NCBI GenBank assembly: GCA_903813345.2 | Contig: CAIIXF020000007.1 | Coordinates: forward strand, 37,100,759-37,164,758 | Direction: 5' to 3' | From: Owenia fusiformis | Taxonomy: Eukaryota > Annelida > Polychaeta > Sabellida > Oweniidae | DNA length: 64,000 nt | Part shown: positions 1 to 15,300 of the stretch, in pieces | Layout: the number at the start of each line of letters is the position of its first letter | Position numbering within the stretch: position 1 is the first letter of the stretch | Translations under genes and position numbers: made by a program | The notes under the pieces: generated by a model | The model's input: the letters and a program-made list of their open reading frames with translations, nothing else | Told to the model about the DNA's origin: nothing | Databases searched by the model: none

Positions 1-251
1 TCTATACCAATATGTCACCACTTCTAGTGTTGGTGACATAAAAATGAGATGATTTTTTGAGAGAATAAGGGATAATTTTTGAGTAAAGCTTATTTTCTGA
101 GTATATTCAACAGCACACTGAGTTAACAATTTCTTTTTTTTGATTAACCTTTATTTTAATCTTAAATTAAATAAGTTCTTATTCAGTTGTACGAACCTCG
201 AAAATACATGTGCCTGCATATATTTTATTACAGTGCCTTCAAACGACCTAC

Positions 252-334
252 CTTTGAAAGACTTGCGGATCTCGCCTTATTTTCGTCAGCATATGTTTTA
301 ATGTACTGTTTCTGTTATACTCTGCCATACTGTC
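252..334 (-). CDS. HECW: HECW exon i: helical box continued
   Basis: The acceptor is TTTTCTATAG and the donor is GTAGGT. The 83 nt encode [20 protein letters not shown] then RDPQVFQ plus two bases of an Arg codon. The LKHM-TK-RRD block matches the HECW helical box directly after the part encoded by the previous exon. The gene continues left of base 1, where WW2 and HECT are expected. Confidence 0.87.
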
Positions 335-3300
335 CTATAGAAAATAATAAATATGAAAAAAATCATTTTTGTGTTTCGTCAATTTTTTTGTAATGTTAAA
401 ATGATTACTTGTATGTAACCATAAAGCACAGGGGGGGGGGGGGGTCTCCCAAAGTTCAGTGTTGGTATTTGGTCAAGGGGTATCCATGTGATAGATCCAT
501 ATAAGGCTTATAGGACCATATGGGAATCCAACTTACTGTTGTCCACCATTTTGAATGTCATGTGATAAATCCATATGACGCTTATGAGGCTGCACCAACT
601 TGAGGTTTTGGAAATATAATTGCACCCATTTGAAAACATATTTTCACCAATTTGAAAATCATGAAAAATTTGCATATGCTGATGGTTTCTGACTAGAATT
701 ATAAATATGGTGTTTTGCACCCATTCGAAAAAAATTCGAAATAACTGGTTCTGACGGGTAAGGAATAAATAGGGGGGAAGGGGATAGGAACAAGAGACTG
801 GCTATATACGATTCAACAAACCTGAGCGTTCTGAATAAGTGAGAAGAGGTCGGGTCGAGTGAGAAACTTAATGGCCGGAAACTGCATCAAAGTACTGGAG
901 TCTATGTTCCTCTGGGGTGAGGTTGTCGCACTGGTGGTGGGGGCGGGCTGTTCCGAGGACTGCGCTGGTGTGGCATGGTCTACAATACAAATATAAAATT
1001 ACAGTAAAACCTGTTTATCTGAACATCTGTCTTATCTGCTGTATGTCTGAACATTTTTGGCTAATCCCAGTTGCATTCGGATTAGACAGGTTTTACTATA
1101 TATTCACTACAAACAGTATATATAACTAAAGAAACACAAATTCAACAATTTGACTAATAGTATGTAACTTTTGTATGTAAAATTCATAAGAGCGATTTCA
1201 TGAACTGTGAATGGAACTTTGAAGGGCATGTATTCCACCTATTTCTTAAAATTATATCAATTAATATAAAATTAAATGCACCTTCAACAAGGCAACATTT
1301 ATCAAGATTAGTAAACTGACCTATAGGTGGCGTTCCACCAAGTTCATCAACTCGAGGTTGTGATGAGTCATTGATCGTGCGACGTATGCTCCGATACCTC
1401 CTGTCCAAATCTTCCCTTTGTTCACTGCTAATAGATGGCACTCTCCGTACAGCTTGCCCAGTTGGAGGCACCTGTTGGGCACGTGGTCGAGTCCATGTTG
1501 TTTGGCGGTTGATATGGTCAATGTAGAATTTGCGACCGTGACTATCTATTCGTACCTCCCAGCCTGTCATGAAAAATTAAAGTATTAATGTATAGGCTGT
1601 TTTTGCTTCTTGTTTCCCTTGTGGAACAATATAAATATATCCTGAGGAGAAAGTTTAGTTCTAAACTAACTTTGAATAGGTGACTGCCCCCAATGTTGAT
1701 GGAGTCACAACCCGGGAAGTAAATCAATTAAAAATCACCAAGTTGACATTTTCTCAATGAAAGATGTTTCAATAAATATAGGTTATCTACTATGGGTTTA
1801 TTCCAAGGGACAATATGGTATTGACAGAAGGGTAATATGATATTGACCGATGGAGACCAGCGACTGAGTGTCAATATGATGTTGCCCAAGGTCAATATCA
1901 TATTTTCCGAGGAATAAAAGCAATATTCAATCAGAAATAACCTATCTATTCCATAAAACATCCCTCTAAAATGTTATATTTGGATAATGGAAACATTATA
2001 TCAATAAATGCACATTGTTTGAAGTTAAATCTTATCAATTAGTCATTGTTAAAATAACAGGGAAACCAAAATTAGGTTAATATGCTCCAATACAATTTTC
2101 CCAGGGACAATACCATTTTTTCATGTAATACGCTCCAATACGATTTTTTCCCAGGGACAATACGATTTTTTTTTATGTAATACGATTTAATACGATTTTT
2201 ATTCCTTCATATTTCCCTGGGAAAACAACAGCGTTATGGAATAATGTTTCATATTGGTCAATTCTGGGTAAAAGATGACATCAGAGGAAATGACAATAAA
2301 TAAAAAATCATGCATACTTCTGGTGACAAAATCTGTGGTTGACTTAATGAGTTCAGAGGTTTTTCTTGGACTTAACGTGTATTTTAAGAAGCTAATTCAA
2401 ATGGAAGGTAGAATAAATGCGTCATTCACATATCATTTTTTCTTCATTTTTTAATTATATTTACATTAGCTATAAAAACCTTAAATGAGTCACATTCATG
2501 ACAGTGGAAAAATTCATTAATTATTCAATCATTTTCTAGCCATAAATGAGGCAAAAAATCAGTTTCCAACATATCATAGAGCAGACCTGACACCATTAAT
2601 GGGAACATTCTATGTGGAAAGCTTTTAAACTGATAACATTTGCATTACAGGCCCGTAGCCAGGGGGGGGGGGGGTTCGGGGGGTTTGGAAAAGTGAACCC
2701 CCCTTGGAAAATTCTGGCTACGGGCCTGCATTGCCACTGCATATTTCAAATACAAATTCTGGAAAAGCTTATGTTGTAGCACATAGAATGCATAGTTTCT
2801 GTTGGCATGGTAGCATCTAGGGTACTAAGTTGCTATGGTAGCATCCAAAATTCAAAGTTGTCATGTCAGTATTCAGGATGCCAGTTTTGCATGGTAGTGT
2901 TTGTTTGTATATTATAAAACCAACTGTTATGCTGTGTTAAATGTTATGATCTCATGCTGAAGTAATTTCATCATCAAAACATTAATTACATCTGTGGCAT
3001 TCAGTTCTGAATGTACACCTTACCCTTTTGAATAGCTGAAAAGAAAGCTTCAGGTGCACTCTTAGAATAAGTGCTTATTCTTTGATGTAAGAGTGTGTAA
3101 GATTCTCTCCTATGACAAGAAAGGCTTACCTGGGGGTAAGGGCTCCTCTCCCGGCAGGGGGTCGACACGCTGGAAGGCAATCTGTCTAGCATGATGGGAA
3201 CTTCGTCTACTGGATGTAGGGGTAGAACCACTTCCTGTCCCTGTACCTGTTGTCGCGGCAACTGTCCCATTTGGAAGTCGTGATTGGCTGTTACCTGGAG

Positions 3301-6300
3301 GTAGAAAAAACAACAAATAATTATTTTAATTCATAAATTTACCATAGAACCATGGTTTTATTAGGTCATATTTTTTCATAAAATCATACTAGTTAAACCT
3401 GTATAGATGTAGACCTCTTCTATAAGAACACTTTTTGGTTCTCTAAATCTGGCATTAAAACTTCCATGTTAAAAAACACAAAATGTGAACAACTGCAAGT
3501 CTTAACACTTCTTTTTTTGAATCTTTTTTGAGGGGTTGTGGGTTCGATCCCCACTGGGGTGGACTGACTTTTTCACCTCAGCCCTTAGCACAGGATTTCA
3601 TTCTGTGTTTTCATTAACTAATAAATATGAATCTGCAAGTTATACTTTCCAGTCTCATATATGACCTTGAGAACTTGTTTCCTATGCTTTTCACTAACTG
3701 TATCTTTTTGATGATTTCAATGAGCTTCTGCTGCCAGGAAAATTTGAAAGACAACAATATCTAACTAATGAATACGGGTTGCCATGACAAAAAAGACAAG
3801 AATACCATCAGTGAATAATGGTTGCCATGGTACCCTAACTTCTTTGTTGAACCAATCGTTCTCATGCGAATCATGAATCACTCTAATCTAATTTCTTCTG
3901 TCAGACTCAAATCAAATCCAATGAAGCTAGGGAGTCAAGAAAATAAATGCAATGATTATTTTCAATTTATATTTTTGTACTTCAACTTTGATAAGCCAGA
4001 TAGCAATTATGATAAATAAATTCCTTACAAATGTGATGTTTACCTTTTAGGCTCAACAAAATAATTCTATTCTAACTATGTAAGTAAATTATTAAACAAA
4101 TGAATGCAATTGAAAACAAGGCATAAATATGCAAAATGCCATTTGTTACAGATGCCAAATGCAGACTATCAAATGCCTAACACTGAACACCATCCACAAA
4201 AAAAGTTTGAAACAGTTACAATTTGTTACCGCTTCTGGTTGTATGTAAAAAGCTGTCTACCAAAAAGTGAAAAAGTAAAAATAATCTATAGTTCTATTAT
4301 AATCCCAGATATAAAACCTGTATATCTGAACACCTCTCTTATCCAAACACTTATCAATACGAACACTTTTTCTTGGTCCAAATTATCTCCTATTGACTCA
4401 CATATTACAAAAACTTGAAATGTGAATACCTGCTAATCCAAACACTGACTTGACTCACATATTACAAAAACTTGAAATGTGAATACTGCTAATCCAAACA
4501 CTGACTTGACTCACATATTACAAAAACTTGAAATGTGAATACCTGCTAATCCAAACACTGACTTGACTCACATATTACAAAAACTTGAAATGTGAATACT
4601 GCTAATCCAAACACTGACTTGACTCACATATTACAAAAACTTGAAATGTGAATACTGCTAAACCAAACACTGACTTGACTCACATATTACAAAAACTTGA
4701 AATGTGAATACCTGCTAAACCAAACACTGACTTGACTCACATATTACAAAAACTTAAAATGTGAATACCTGCTAAACCAAACACTGACTTGACTCACATA
4801 TTACAAAAACTTGAAATGTGAATACTGCTAATCCAAACACTGACTTGACTCACATATTACAAAAACTTGAAATGTGAATACTGCTAAACCAAACACTGAC
4901 TTGACTCACATATTACAAAAACTTGAAATGTGAATACCTGCTAAACCAAACACTGACTTGACTCACATATTACAAAAACTTGAAATGTGAATACCTGCTA
5001 AACCAAACACTGACTTGACTCACATATTACAAAAACTTGAAATGTGAATACCTGCTAAACCAAACACTGACTTGACTCACATATTACAAAAACTTGAAAT
5101 GTGAATACCTGCTTAACCAAACACTGACTTGACTCACATATTACAAAAACTTGAAATGTGAATACCTGCTAATCCAAACACTGACTTGACTAACATATTA
5201 CAAAAACTTGAAATGTGAATACCTGCTTAACCAAACACTGACTTGACTCACATATTACAAAAACTTGAAATGTGAATACCTGCTTAACCAAACACTGACT
5301 TGACTCACATTGTGTATTATGGCAACTCTATCAGAAACTGCTTGCCCATGAAGTAAGAAAGATGTGTATGTATCAGAATCCTTCATAATCAGGCTAATGG
5401 GCTATAGTTTGGACATTTCTGCTTCTTCAACTTCTTAATTGACGAGACATTTGACGAGATTTGTTTTGTCAATAAAAAGTAAAATATATTGGACCAAGGA
5501 TGGAGTATCAGATTGAGTAAGATGTAACAAAATAACGAGATTTTCTAAATGATTCAACGATCGCTATGAATCATTCAATTTCGATCCACAAGAATCTGGA
5601 ACCAAGTAGAAGTCTAGAGCCATTGAAGGTGATAACTCTTCAAGAACTTTATTGACTTATCTGTATAAGGACACCAATATCGGTAAAGTAGCCATATAGA
5701 ATATGATAAAACGTTTACAAGGATGATTAATGCGTACCAGAGGCACCAGAGAGATGACCCTAAGCAAAGGTTAGAAAATTGATTTTCTTTCTAATACAAA
5801 TTAGTCTGATGCGCTTTTGGAAGGAAGAACTTAACGAAGAGAATTGGCATTGTCCCGTGAGAAAAGTTTCAGAGTTGTAGTGTTTTTAAATTGTGAATAT
5901 GGGTGGAAAAGAGTGGAATTAGCAAGAAATGAAGTAAATTGGCATGAAGTAAACACTCTTAATTGTATAGAAATGCCCAAAAATCAGACAGTTTATTCAA
6001 ATTTTAGAGAATAATGAGTTGAATTAGCAAGCAATGAAGTAAATGGGCATGTAGTTAACACTCTAAATTATAAAGAAATGAAAGAAATACAGATACTTCA
6101 TTCAAATTTTAGAGAATAATGAGTTGAATTAGCAAGCAATGAAGTAAATGGGCATGTAGTTAACACTCTAAATTATATAGAAATGTAAGAAATACAGACA
6201 CTTCATTCAAATTTTAGAGAATAATGAGTTGAATTAGCAAGCAATGAAGTAAATTGGCATGTAGTTAACACTCTTAATCATAAAGAAATGCAAGAAATAC

Positions 6301-9300
6301 AGACACTTCATTCAAATTTTAGAGAATAATGAGTTGAATTAGCAAGCAATGAAGTAAATTGGCATGTAGTTAACACTCTAAATTATAAAGAAATGTAAGA
6401 AATACAGATACTTCATTCAAATTTTAGAGAGATATGAGTGGAATTAGCAAGGAATAAAGTAAACAGTCATGCAGTTCAGGCTTTGAATTATTTACATTGT
6501 ACAAATGCAAGAAATCAAGACACTTCATTCAAATTTTAGAGAAAAATGAGTTGAATTAGCAAGGAATTAAGTAAATGGATCATGTCTCAAATACTTTAAA
6601 TTGTATAGAAACACCAGAGGATTACTTTACTCTACCGAGCTGACTGGCTTTTGAGCCAGCTGTGTTCAGTAAGGATTACTTTACATAATTCCATTCAAAT
6701 TAAACAGATAAAATGAAAAGATTGAAACAAAAAAACTACAATTATCGAAGAAGAAATTCCCCTCATGTGTATTGTTTTGAGCTCTAAGTCGCAAGTGATG
6801 CCACATAAGGAGTACTTTCTGTTCAATTTATACAGGGAAATTACCGAACAATTTGATTAGACACATTTTCTTGAAACTCGATCACCGCTAAATTGTAAAG
6901 AAACATAAGACAACAAACTGTCTAATTTGTATACAACAAAAACTGACTAATTTGTATATAATAAAAACTGACTAATTTGTATACAATAACCTAAAGCCCC
7001 CAGAGGAATCATCAGACATTTTGACTATTTGGTTTACCCACAATAGCTTGTGAGATTCTAAAATAAAACCTATAAATACAAACACCTCTCTAATCTGAAC
7101 ACCTCTCAATGAGAACACTTTTCTCAGTCTCATTTTGTTATCTTCCATTGACTCACATATTCTGGAAACTTAAAATGTGAACACCTGCCTATCTGAACAC
7201 TTGGCCAGTCCCAGAAGTGTTCACATTAGACAGGTTTTACTGTAATACTGTATGAGTAATCTCTTTGACTGCATCTTTTGCCAATTAATTTGCAGTTCAG
7301 TGAATATCTATAGTAATCCTAAATGGGTGAAGTGACCTTTCAGAGACAGCTAGAATTCATTCATTGCAATTAGAATATGTATACAATAATAGACTATTAT
7401 TCCTCCGTGCGCGCTTTTGCCAATTAATTTGTGGTCGAGTTAATATCTCTCTATATATTTATATATATATATAATTAATATATTTATATATGTTTATTTA
7501 TATATTTATCTATATATTTATCAAAATAATAAATTAAATGTTTACTAAGTAACCTACATTATTTGATTATTGCGTCAAGCTGTCATTCTTTTGTTCAAAA
7601 TTTTTATGTAATAATAATCAATTGTCTGGAGTAATGTTACAAAATGATGCACCTGCTATAATTATGAGTACTTCATTATTGGAAAATATTACAGGTTGAT
7701 TGTCTGGAAAATATTACAGGTTGATTATCTGGAAAATATTACAGGTTGATTGTATGGAAAATCTTACGAGTTGATTGTATGGAAAATATTACAGGTTGAT
7801 TGTATGGAATATATTACAGGTTGATTGTCTGGAAAATATTACAGGTTGATTGTCTGGAAAATATTACAGGTTGATTGTATGGAAAATATTACAGGTTGAT
7901 TGTCTGGAAAATATTACAGGTTGATTATCTGAAAAATATTACAGGTTGATTGCATGGAAAATATTACGAGTTGATAGTATGGAAAATATTACAGGTTGAT
8001 TGCATGGAAAATATTACAGGTTGATTGCATGGAAAATATTACAGGTTTATTGTATGGAAAATATTACAGGTTGATTGTATGGAAAATATTACAGGTTGAT
8101 TGTATGGAAAATATTACAGGTTGATCGTATGGAAAATATTATAGGTTGATTGTATGGGAAAATCTGTATATATGAACACATCTGATATCTAAAGGGCTTG
8201 CAATAAGAACACTTTATCAAAGTTCCAATTTTGTAATCTCCCATTTTTTAATTATTAAAGAACCTTAAAATGTGAGCATCTGCATACTGAAACACTTTTG
8301 ACCAAAACTCATGTTGTTCAGATAAAAATAGGTTTTACTGTACTGTATTGGGGAACACTGTAACCTACAATTAATCAAGAATTGTGCTTTATAGCAATTC
8401 TGTCAACAGCAAGACCTGTCTTATCTGAACACCACTGGGGCTGGCCAAAAGTGTTCAGATTAGCAACATGTTCACATTTCAAGTTTTTGAACATGGTAGT
8501 TAATTGAGAGAATACAAACAATGATCATATCGTTGAGATGTTCATATTAAGCAATGTTCGGATGAAACAGCTGTCCAGATAATATTTAATATTTTCAACT
8601 TTTTATTTCATAAAAGATTCAAGAGCCATGATTAAATGAGATAGGTCAGTGTGACCTAATATACCATATACGCCTTTTACTGGCACTTTTCTCTATAGAC
8701 AATATGCAGGATCCTTTATTTGACGTTATCTATTAGTAATGTCATCTTGACCAAGTGAATCTACATGATTATTTGTTTAAATCGTATAGCAATGGAAATG
8801 TTCATATTGGAGAAAATTCCAAGAGGGCATTTTGACTTCTGATCAAGAGGGCATTTTGACTTTTGATAAAATAAATACTTCTAAGGATGCTGAAAATGAA
8901 CCTCCTATTTTATTTTTTACAGTGTTTACTACTCATTCTGTGTTAAAGGGATGACCGAAAACTGAAAAGATTGGAAACATTTGGTGAACTCAGATTGGCA
9001 ACATTCGGTAAACTGTTCATTCTGTATAAAGGGATGACCGAAAACTGAAAAAATTGGAAACATTTGGTGAACTCAAATTGGCAACATTCGGTAAACTGTT
9101 CATTCTGTGTTAAAGGGATGACCGAAAACTAAAAAATTGGCAACATTCGGTGAACTCAAATTGGCAACATTCGGTAAACTGTTCATTCTGTGTTAAAGGG
9201 ATGACCGAAAACTAAAATAAAAAAATGGCAACATTCGGTGAACTCATTAATGATCCTTCAGTTCTTATTTTCATGCCTACAAGCTGGATTCTCTGAATGT

Positions 9301-12300
9301 CTCAAAAGAAAAGAAGATGGGATCATTTGCATCTTAACAACCAGTATGAATACCCACATATATATGAACATTTGTTCAGATGAATACAAATTCATTTGTT
9401 CAAAAATTGGTGATAGACAGCGAAATAAATAAGAGGATAGTTGAACGCAGACGGACTGACGGATGAGCGGACAATTCCATAAGCCGAACATGTGAGCCAG
9501 AAAGATTAACCAGAGAGGCTCCATACTGCAATATTAACCAAGACTCAATCTTGCTTTAAAAGCACAAATAGAAATAAAGTAGATCTATAGTGCATTCTCA
9601 ATCCCCATCAATTCATTCATTAACAATAAAAGTTACAGTGACAGACTTAATTAGAAAACAATTAAATGAAACTGAGGCTCGGCACGAATAGTTAGCGATT
9701 GTTTTGTGAAAACTGTTTATATGCTGAGAAGGGTTACAACTGTCATTGGTATCTGTTACACCACAGCGTTAAATTGCTTCGTTACAATATTTTGACAAAA
9801 AAAAGTTTTAACGAAGGATTTTTGTTTCGTAGGCACAAAATCCTCCGTAATGAAGCTTTTTGGTCAAAATCTATTTTTCTAAAACAATTAAACCCTACTC
9901 TGTAACAGGTACCATTAAGAGTGATTATTATCATGTAATGGCATACTTTTCCCTATTTTCAATAATGAAAATGAACTAGTTATGAGGCAATCGTGACGGA
10001 GAGGGAGCTTATATTCAAAATAGCTGACATTCAAGCAAATGTCAACCATATCATTATAAATTACAAGGATAGTATCAATTCACTATTAATTACATGGATA
10101 GTATCAATTCACTATTAATTACATGGATAATGTCAATTCACTATTAATTACATGGATAATGTCAATTCACTAGTAATTACATGGATAGTATCAATTCACT
10201 ATTAATTACATGGATAATGTCAATAACACTTAGATCAACAGGAGTGTTATTAGAAAAGGGGGTTAGATCCATTTTGATTCACTGCACCTTTTTTGTTACC
10301 CTTTGAATTCATTTGACTTCACTTCTTAAAAGAGAGCTCCTTCTTCACTCTTTCTAACTAAAATAAACCTGTGAACTCACCGCGCCAATCAGTGTTCGTC
10401 GGCCAAATTTGACCGACGTTCTATATATGGTCATTCCTTCTGACGTCATCGTTGAGCCCGGAATTGACCAATGACATTCGCATATTTAATTAGAATGCAT
10501 TTGGCGTATGTTTCTTCAAGCTCGCTGATTAGTGGAAGAAAGGTCAGCGGTTAGGTCAAAAGTGATTTATTACCCAAACTGTCACCGGTACCCATCGTGG
10601 AGGCGGGGCTACTAAACCAGTGATCTCCCCAGCATTAAAGCAGGTGGGCGCAGCACCCACCTGAGATTTTTAAAACAGGCTTGCACCCACTTGAGATTTC
10701 ATTTGCACCCACTTGAAAATGTGAGAAATCATGTAAAATAGGCATATTTTGACTAATTTTGGACTGAATTGTGAATATGAGAATTTTGCACCCACTTGAA
10801 AAAAAATCCTGGGGAGAACACTGTAAACTGTAATATGGTCTCTACTAGGCAGAGTGTAGTTTAACTAGACTCTGAACGCAGGGTACTTTTTGTTCAAAGC
10901 TTCTGGGATAGTAAAGGTTGTTGGCCATTTATGGGCAAAATATTGTGTCCTTTGATCTTACGATATCAATTAAACCCATAGTTCAAGAAATACAGAACAT
11001 GGTAGTGTTATAAAATTATGATTATATGTAAGCATGAAAAGCATAAAAGTATGTATGAAAAAAAGGAAATTCAAAACATATCATGTTTCCAGGACCCTAT
11101 AGGCAGAGGCAGCAGCCCCCCACAATCCAATTAAAATGCAGATGCCTCCTTTTTTATTTTTCTTCTAATATATAACTGTGTATAAACCATGTTTACAAAT
11201 TATAATTACTACACTGAGGGACACCTATAATGCCATTGGCAATAAAATATCTTGATAAAAAAAATATCATGTATAATGACACTTTCTGTTGTTGAAAATG
11301 TCATTTCAAGCTAAATTATTTAACCTAAATAACTGGTGGAAATTTTTAAAAATGAGATGAATACTTAAAAATCAGGCTGTACACATTGTTCACGAAAAAT
11401 AATAAGTTCCTGGAATAAGAGTGCTACATAAAGCATACTGTAAAACCTGTGCATTAAAACATTTTTTTAAATCTTAAATCTGAACACTCTCGATATGAAT
11501 CCTTTTTTTGCTACCAGTTTTTTCAATCTGCAATAGGTCATCATGTTCAGAAACCTTGAAATGTGAACACTTGCCAATTTGAACACTTTTTGGCTGGTCC
11601 CAATGGTGTTCAGTTAGACATGTTTTACTGTAGATTGAACTCTTGAAATAACCCAACAGATTGCAGCTCTAAAACAACCCCATGAAAATATCTTAAAGTC
11701 ATCCTTATCACATCCATTTCTTTCTAGATTTGAATGAACAAACGACATTGCTGGAATAGGTATACAATTTAGATTGTTGACTGCAGACCTGTTTACCCCA
11801 TTCCTTGCTAATTCCACTTTCTTTCATCCTTTTCATTTTTAAACGTGAAAACCCTAACATATGTTTCTCTTGGGAGATTGAGATAATAATACATATTACT
11901 ACAAACATATAATTACAGTAAAACCTGTATATATGAACACCTCTGTGATCTGATTATTTCTCAATATGAACACTTTCTCCGAATAACAATCTTGTAGTCT
12001 CCCACTGGGCTGCTTGTTGAAGGCTTTTCTGAACACTTTTGGCCAGTTCTAATGGTGTTCAGATAAGACAGGTTTTACTGTATACACTTACAAAAATCAA
12101 TATTTACAAATAGCCTACTTACTATGTACCAGGTCACTGCCAATTCACTAACCTTTAATGTAGCCTTGACCTTTAACTCTGAGCTTGCTTTGCATGAATG
12201 TCTTTATGTAAATGACCTTGACCTATATAGCATCTGACCTTTAACTCTGACCTTGCTTTGCTTGAATGGTTTTATGTAAATGACCTTGGCCTATATAGCA

Positions 12301-15300
12301 TCTGACCTTTAACTCTGAGCTTGCTTTGCATGAATGGCTTTATGTAAATGACCTTGACCTATATAGCATCTGACCTTTAAATCTGGCCATGCTTTGCTTG
12401 AATGGCTTTATGTAAATGACCTTGACCTATATAGCATCTGACCTTTAACTCTGGCCATGCTTTGCTTGAATGGCTTTATGTAAATGGCCTTGACCTATAT
12501 AGCATCTGACCTTTAACTCTGGCCATGCTTTGCTTGAATGGCTTTATGTAAATGACCTTGACCTATATAGCATCTGACCTTTAACTATGACCTTGCCTTG
12601 CTTGAATGGCTTTATGTAAATGGCCTTGACCTACACAGCATCTGACCTTTAACTCTGGCCATGCTTTGCTTGAATGGCTTTATGTAAATGACCTTGACCT
12701 ATATAGCATCTGACCTTTAACTATGACCTTGCCTTGCTTGAATGGCTTTATGTAAATAAGCGATACACCAACAGACTAAAAGTTCATGAAAGTTCATATA
12801 AGACCTAACTTTGACATTTCCTAATGATCTTGAACTATATATGTGACCTTGTATGACCTTGGACTCAACTAAAAGAATGAACTTGACCTCTATATCATCT
12901 AGTTTATTGTTTCTTTTAAGGGTAATGATTAAAATCAAATTAAATTTAGGAAATGATTCAATTTTTATTTGCAAAGGAAGCAAAATATATTAAAAAATGA
13001 GATATTGTTCTCATTTGAAATTGATTGCATAAAAACAAATAATAGAGATAAAACAATTACATAAAATTGCAATATGACATAAAAGTTCTCATAAAACCAA
13101 CCAATCAAATACCAATGGCGACAGTTTGCATTTATTAACATCAAGGAATTATATAAATGGCGGTATTGGCTGCCGTGAAGATCTATCCAAGGTTGCCATT
13201 TTTTAATTAAGATCTCGCTGTTTGGTTTTATTACAAGATTTATGGACACCATTTATTAGACGCATAATCTGAGTAATTTCTAGGATTTAATATCAATTCT
13301 AAAGAAAATGTACATTTTGCAGAAATAAACTGAATTCAAGGCAACACCAATTCAAGTAACACAAAATTTGATACAATGACTGATATACTAAACGCAAAGT
13401 AGGTTTTTAAATTACAAAATCGGATATGAAATGGGAGCGTACTAGGGATATAATGAAACCTATATATCTGAACACCTCTCTTATGTCAACATCTCTCAAT
13501 GTGAAGATATTTTCTCAGTCCCAAATTTGTAATTTCCAAATGACATATTTCAACAAGGCATTGACACCCAAATTTCACTACCTGCCATTTGTTTCAAACA
13601 CTGACCAAAGGACACTGTTACAGAAACTGAGTGCCAAACACCAACTGCAAAATGCCAAACACCACAATCTAACTCAAAGCCAAACAACAACTACCTAACT
13701 AAATGCCAAACACCAACTACCTAACTAAATGCCAAACACCAACTACCTAACTAAATGTCAAACACCAACTACCTAACTAAATGTCAAACACCAACTACCT
13801 AACTAAATGCCAAACACCACTTCTGGGGGTGACATAATAACTTTGAAATGTGAACACCTGCTAATCCGAACACTTTTGGCCCATCCCAATGGTGTTCAGA
13901 TTAAACAGGTTTTATTGTACAGTTACAACAGTACAATAGCTACTTTGACATATATCATCAATATCTTAACAATAAACTACCTCACTATACATTCCCATAA
14001 TCACCAAAGAACAATAGGACCTTCCTAACAACTCGTTATAGATTGGAATGCTACTCATGATAGAAAAGTAGATTTGTCTATTTTCATAACTTTCATTATT
14101 TCATCTGAGTGAATCAGTTTTTCCATGCTGATCATGAATTCTATTTCACTATAGATGCATTGAAAGCAGTCTTCATTCATTGTTTCACTTCATCTATAGT
14201 TGTTTTTCTTTCATTGCTTAATATTCTTCATCCATTGTTATTTTTCTTTCATTGCTATTCTTCATCCATTGTTTTTTCATTGCTAATCTTCATCCATTGT
14301 TTTTTTCATTGCTATTCTTCATCCATTGTTTTTTTCATTGCTAATCTTCATCCATTGTTTTTTTCATTGCTAATCTTCATCCATTGTTTTTTTCATTGCT
14401 ATTCTTCATCCATTGTTTTTTTCATTGCTAATCTTCATCCATTGTTTTTTTCATTGCTAATCTTCATCCATTGTTTTTTTTCATTGCTATTCTTCATCCA
14501 TTGTTGTTTTTCTTTCATTGCTATTCTTCATCCACTGTTGTTTTTCTTTCATTGCTTATTCTTCAACCATTGTTGTTCCCTCTGAGAAGCCAAATCAGTT
14601 TTACCTTGCACTTAAATGGCTGCTCCCTCACTTATTCAACTCTGAACAATCACATACAGTGACGTAGCCCATCTTGCTTCATTAAGCTTCGGATCTATCC
14701 TACGATAGAACATAGTGATTGAGTTTGGGAACCAACGATGGACGTAGCCAGGAAGAAAAGGCGACGAGGCAAAAAATATCTAAAACTCAGTCAGAATATG
14801 AATCGAAAGTTAGGTAAAACACCCTTAAAATACGAACTTAATTCAATGATGGCAATCAAAGAACAGGATGATAACCCTTACATTACGAGATTATGCACAA
14901 TTGAATGAAAAATGATTACTAAAATACTTATATGGATAGATTTAGAGGAATATTTCTCGAAGTATGGTAAAAAGCAACGAGGCAAGCAACGAGGCAAGTG
15001 CCTCATCTGCCTCATCCTGGCTACATTAGAGACATATTGATACACTTTGCTTTGAAGTGTGATGATGAAGGTACTGAGTATGTCAGAGGAATGTACATTT
15101 GGCACGGGGGGGGGGTATCTTTCAGACAAAACATCCAACAAACAATATGCAGCAAAAATGATTGGCAGGTATTCATATCCAGGCCCGTAGCCAGGATTTG
15201 TCAAGGGGGGGTTCAGTTTTCAAAAATGTCCAGGGGGGTTCACATTTGACAATTTTGGCCGAAATATGGCTATAATCACTTGAGAAGTGCTCAAAATGGT

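Noticed and set aside
3538-3554. Perfect T-arm suggesting a tRNA gene
   Set aside because: No acceptor, D or anticodon arms can be folded upstream; SINE remnant is more likely.
14109-14585. 158-codon plus-strand ORF ([14 protein letters not shown] repeats)
   Set aside because: Entirely the 30-bp CATTGCTAATCTTCATCC array; low complexity with no homologous domain.
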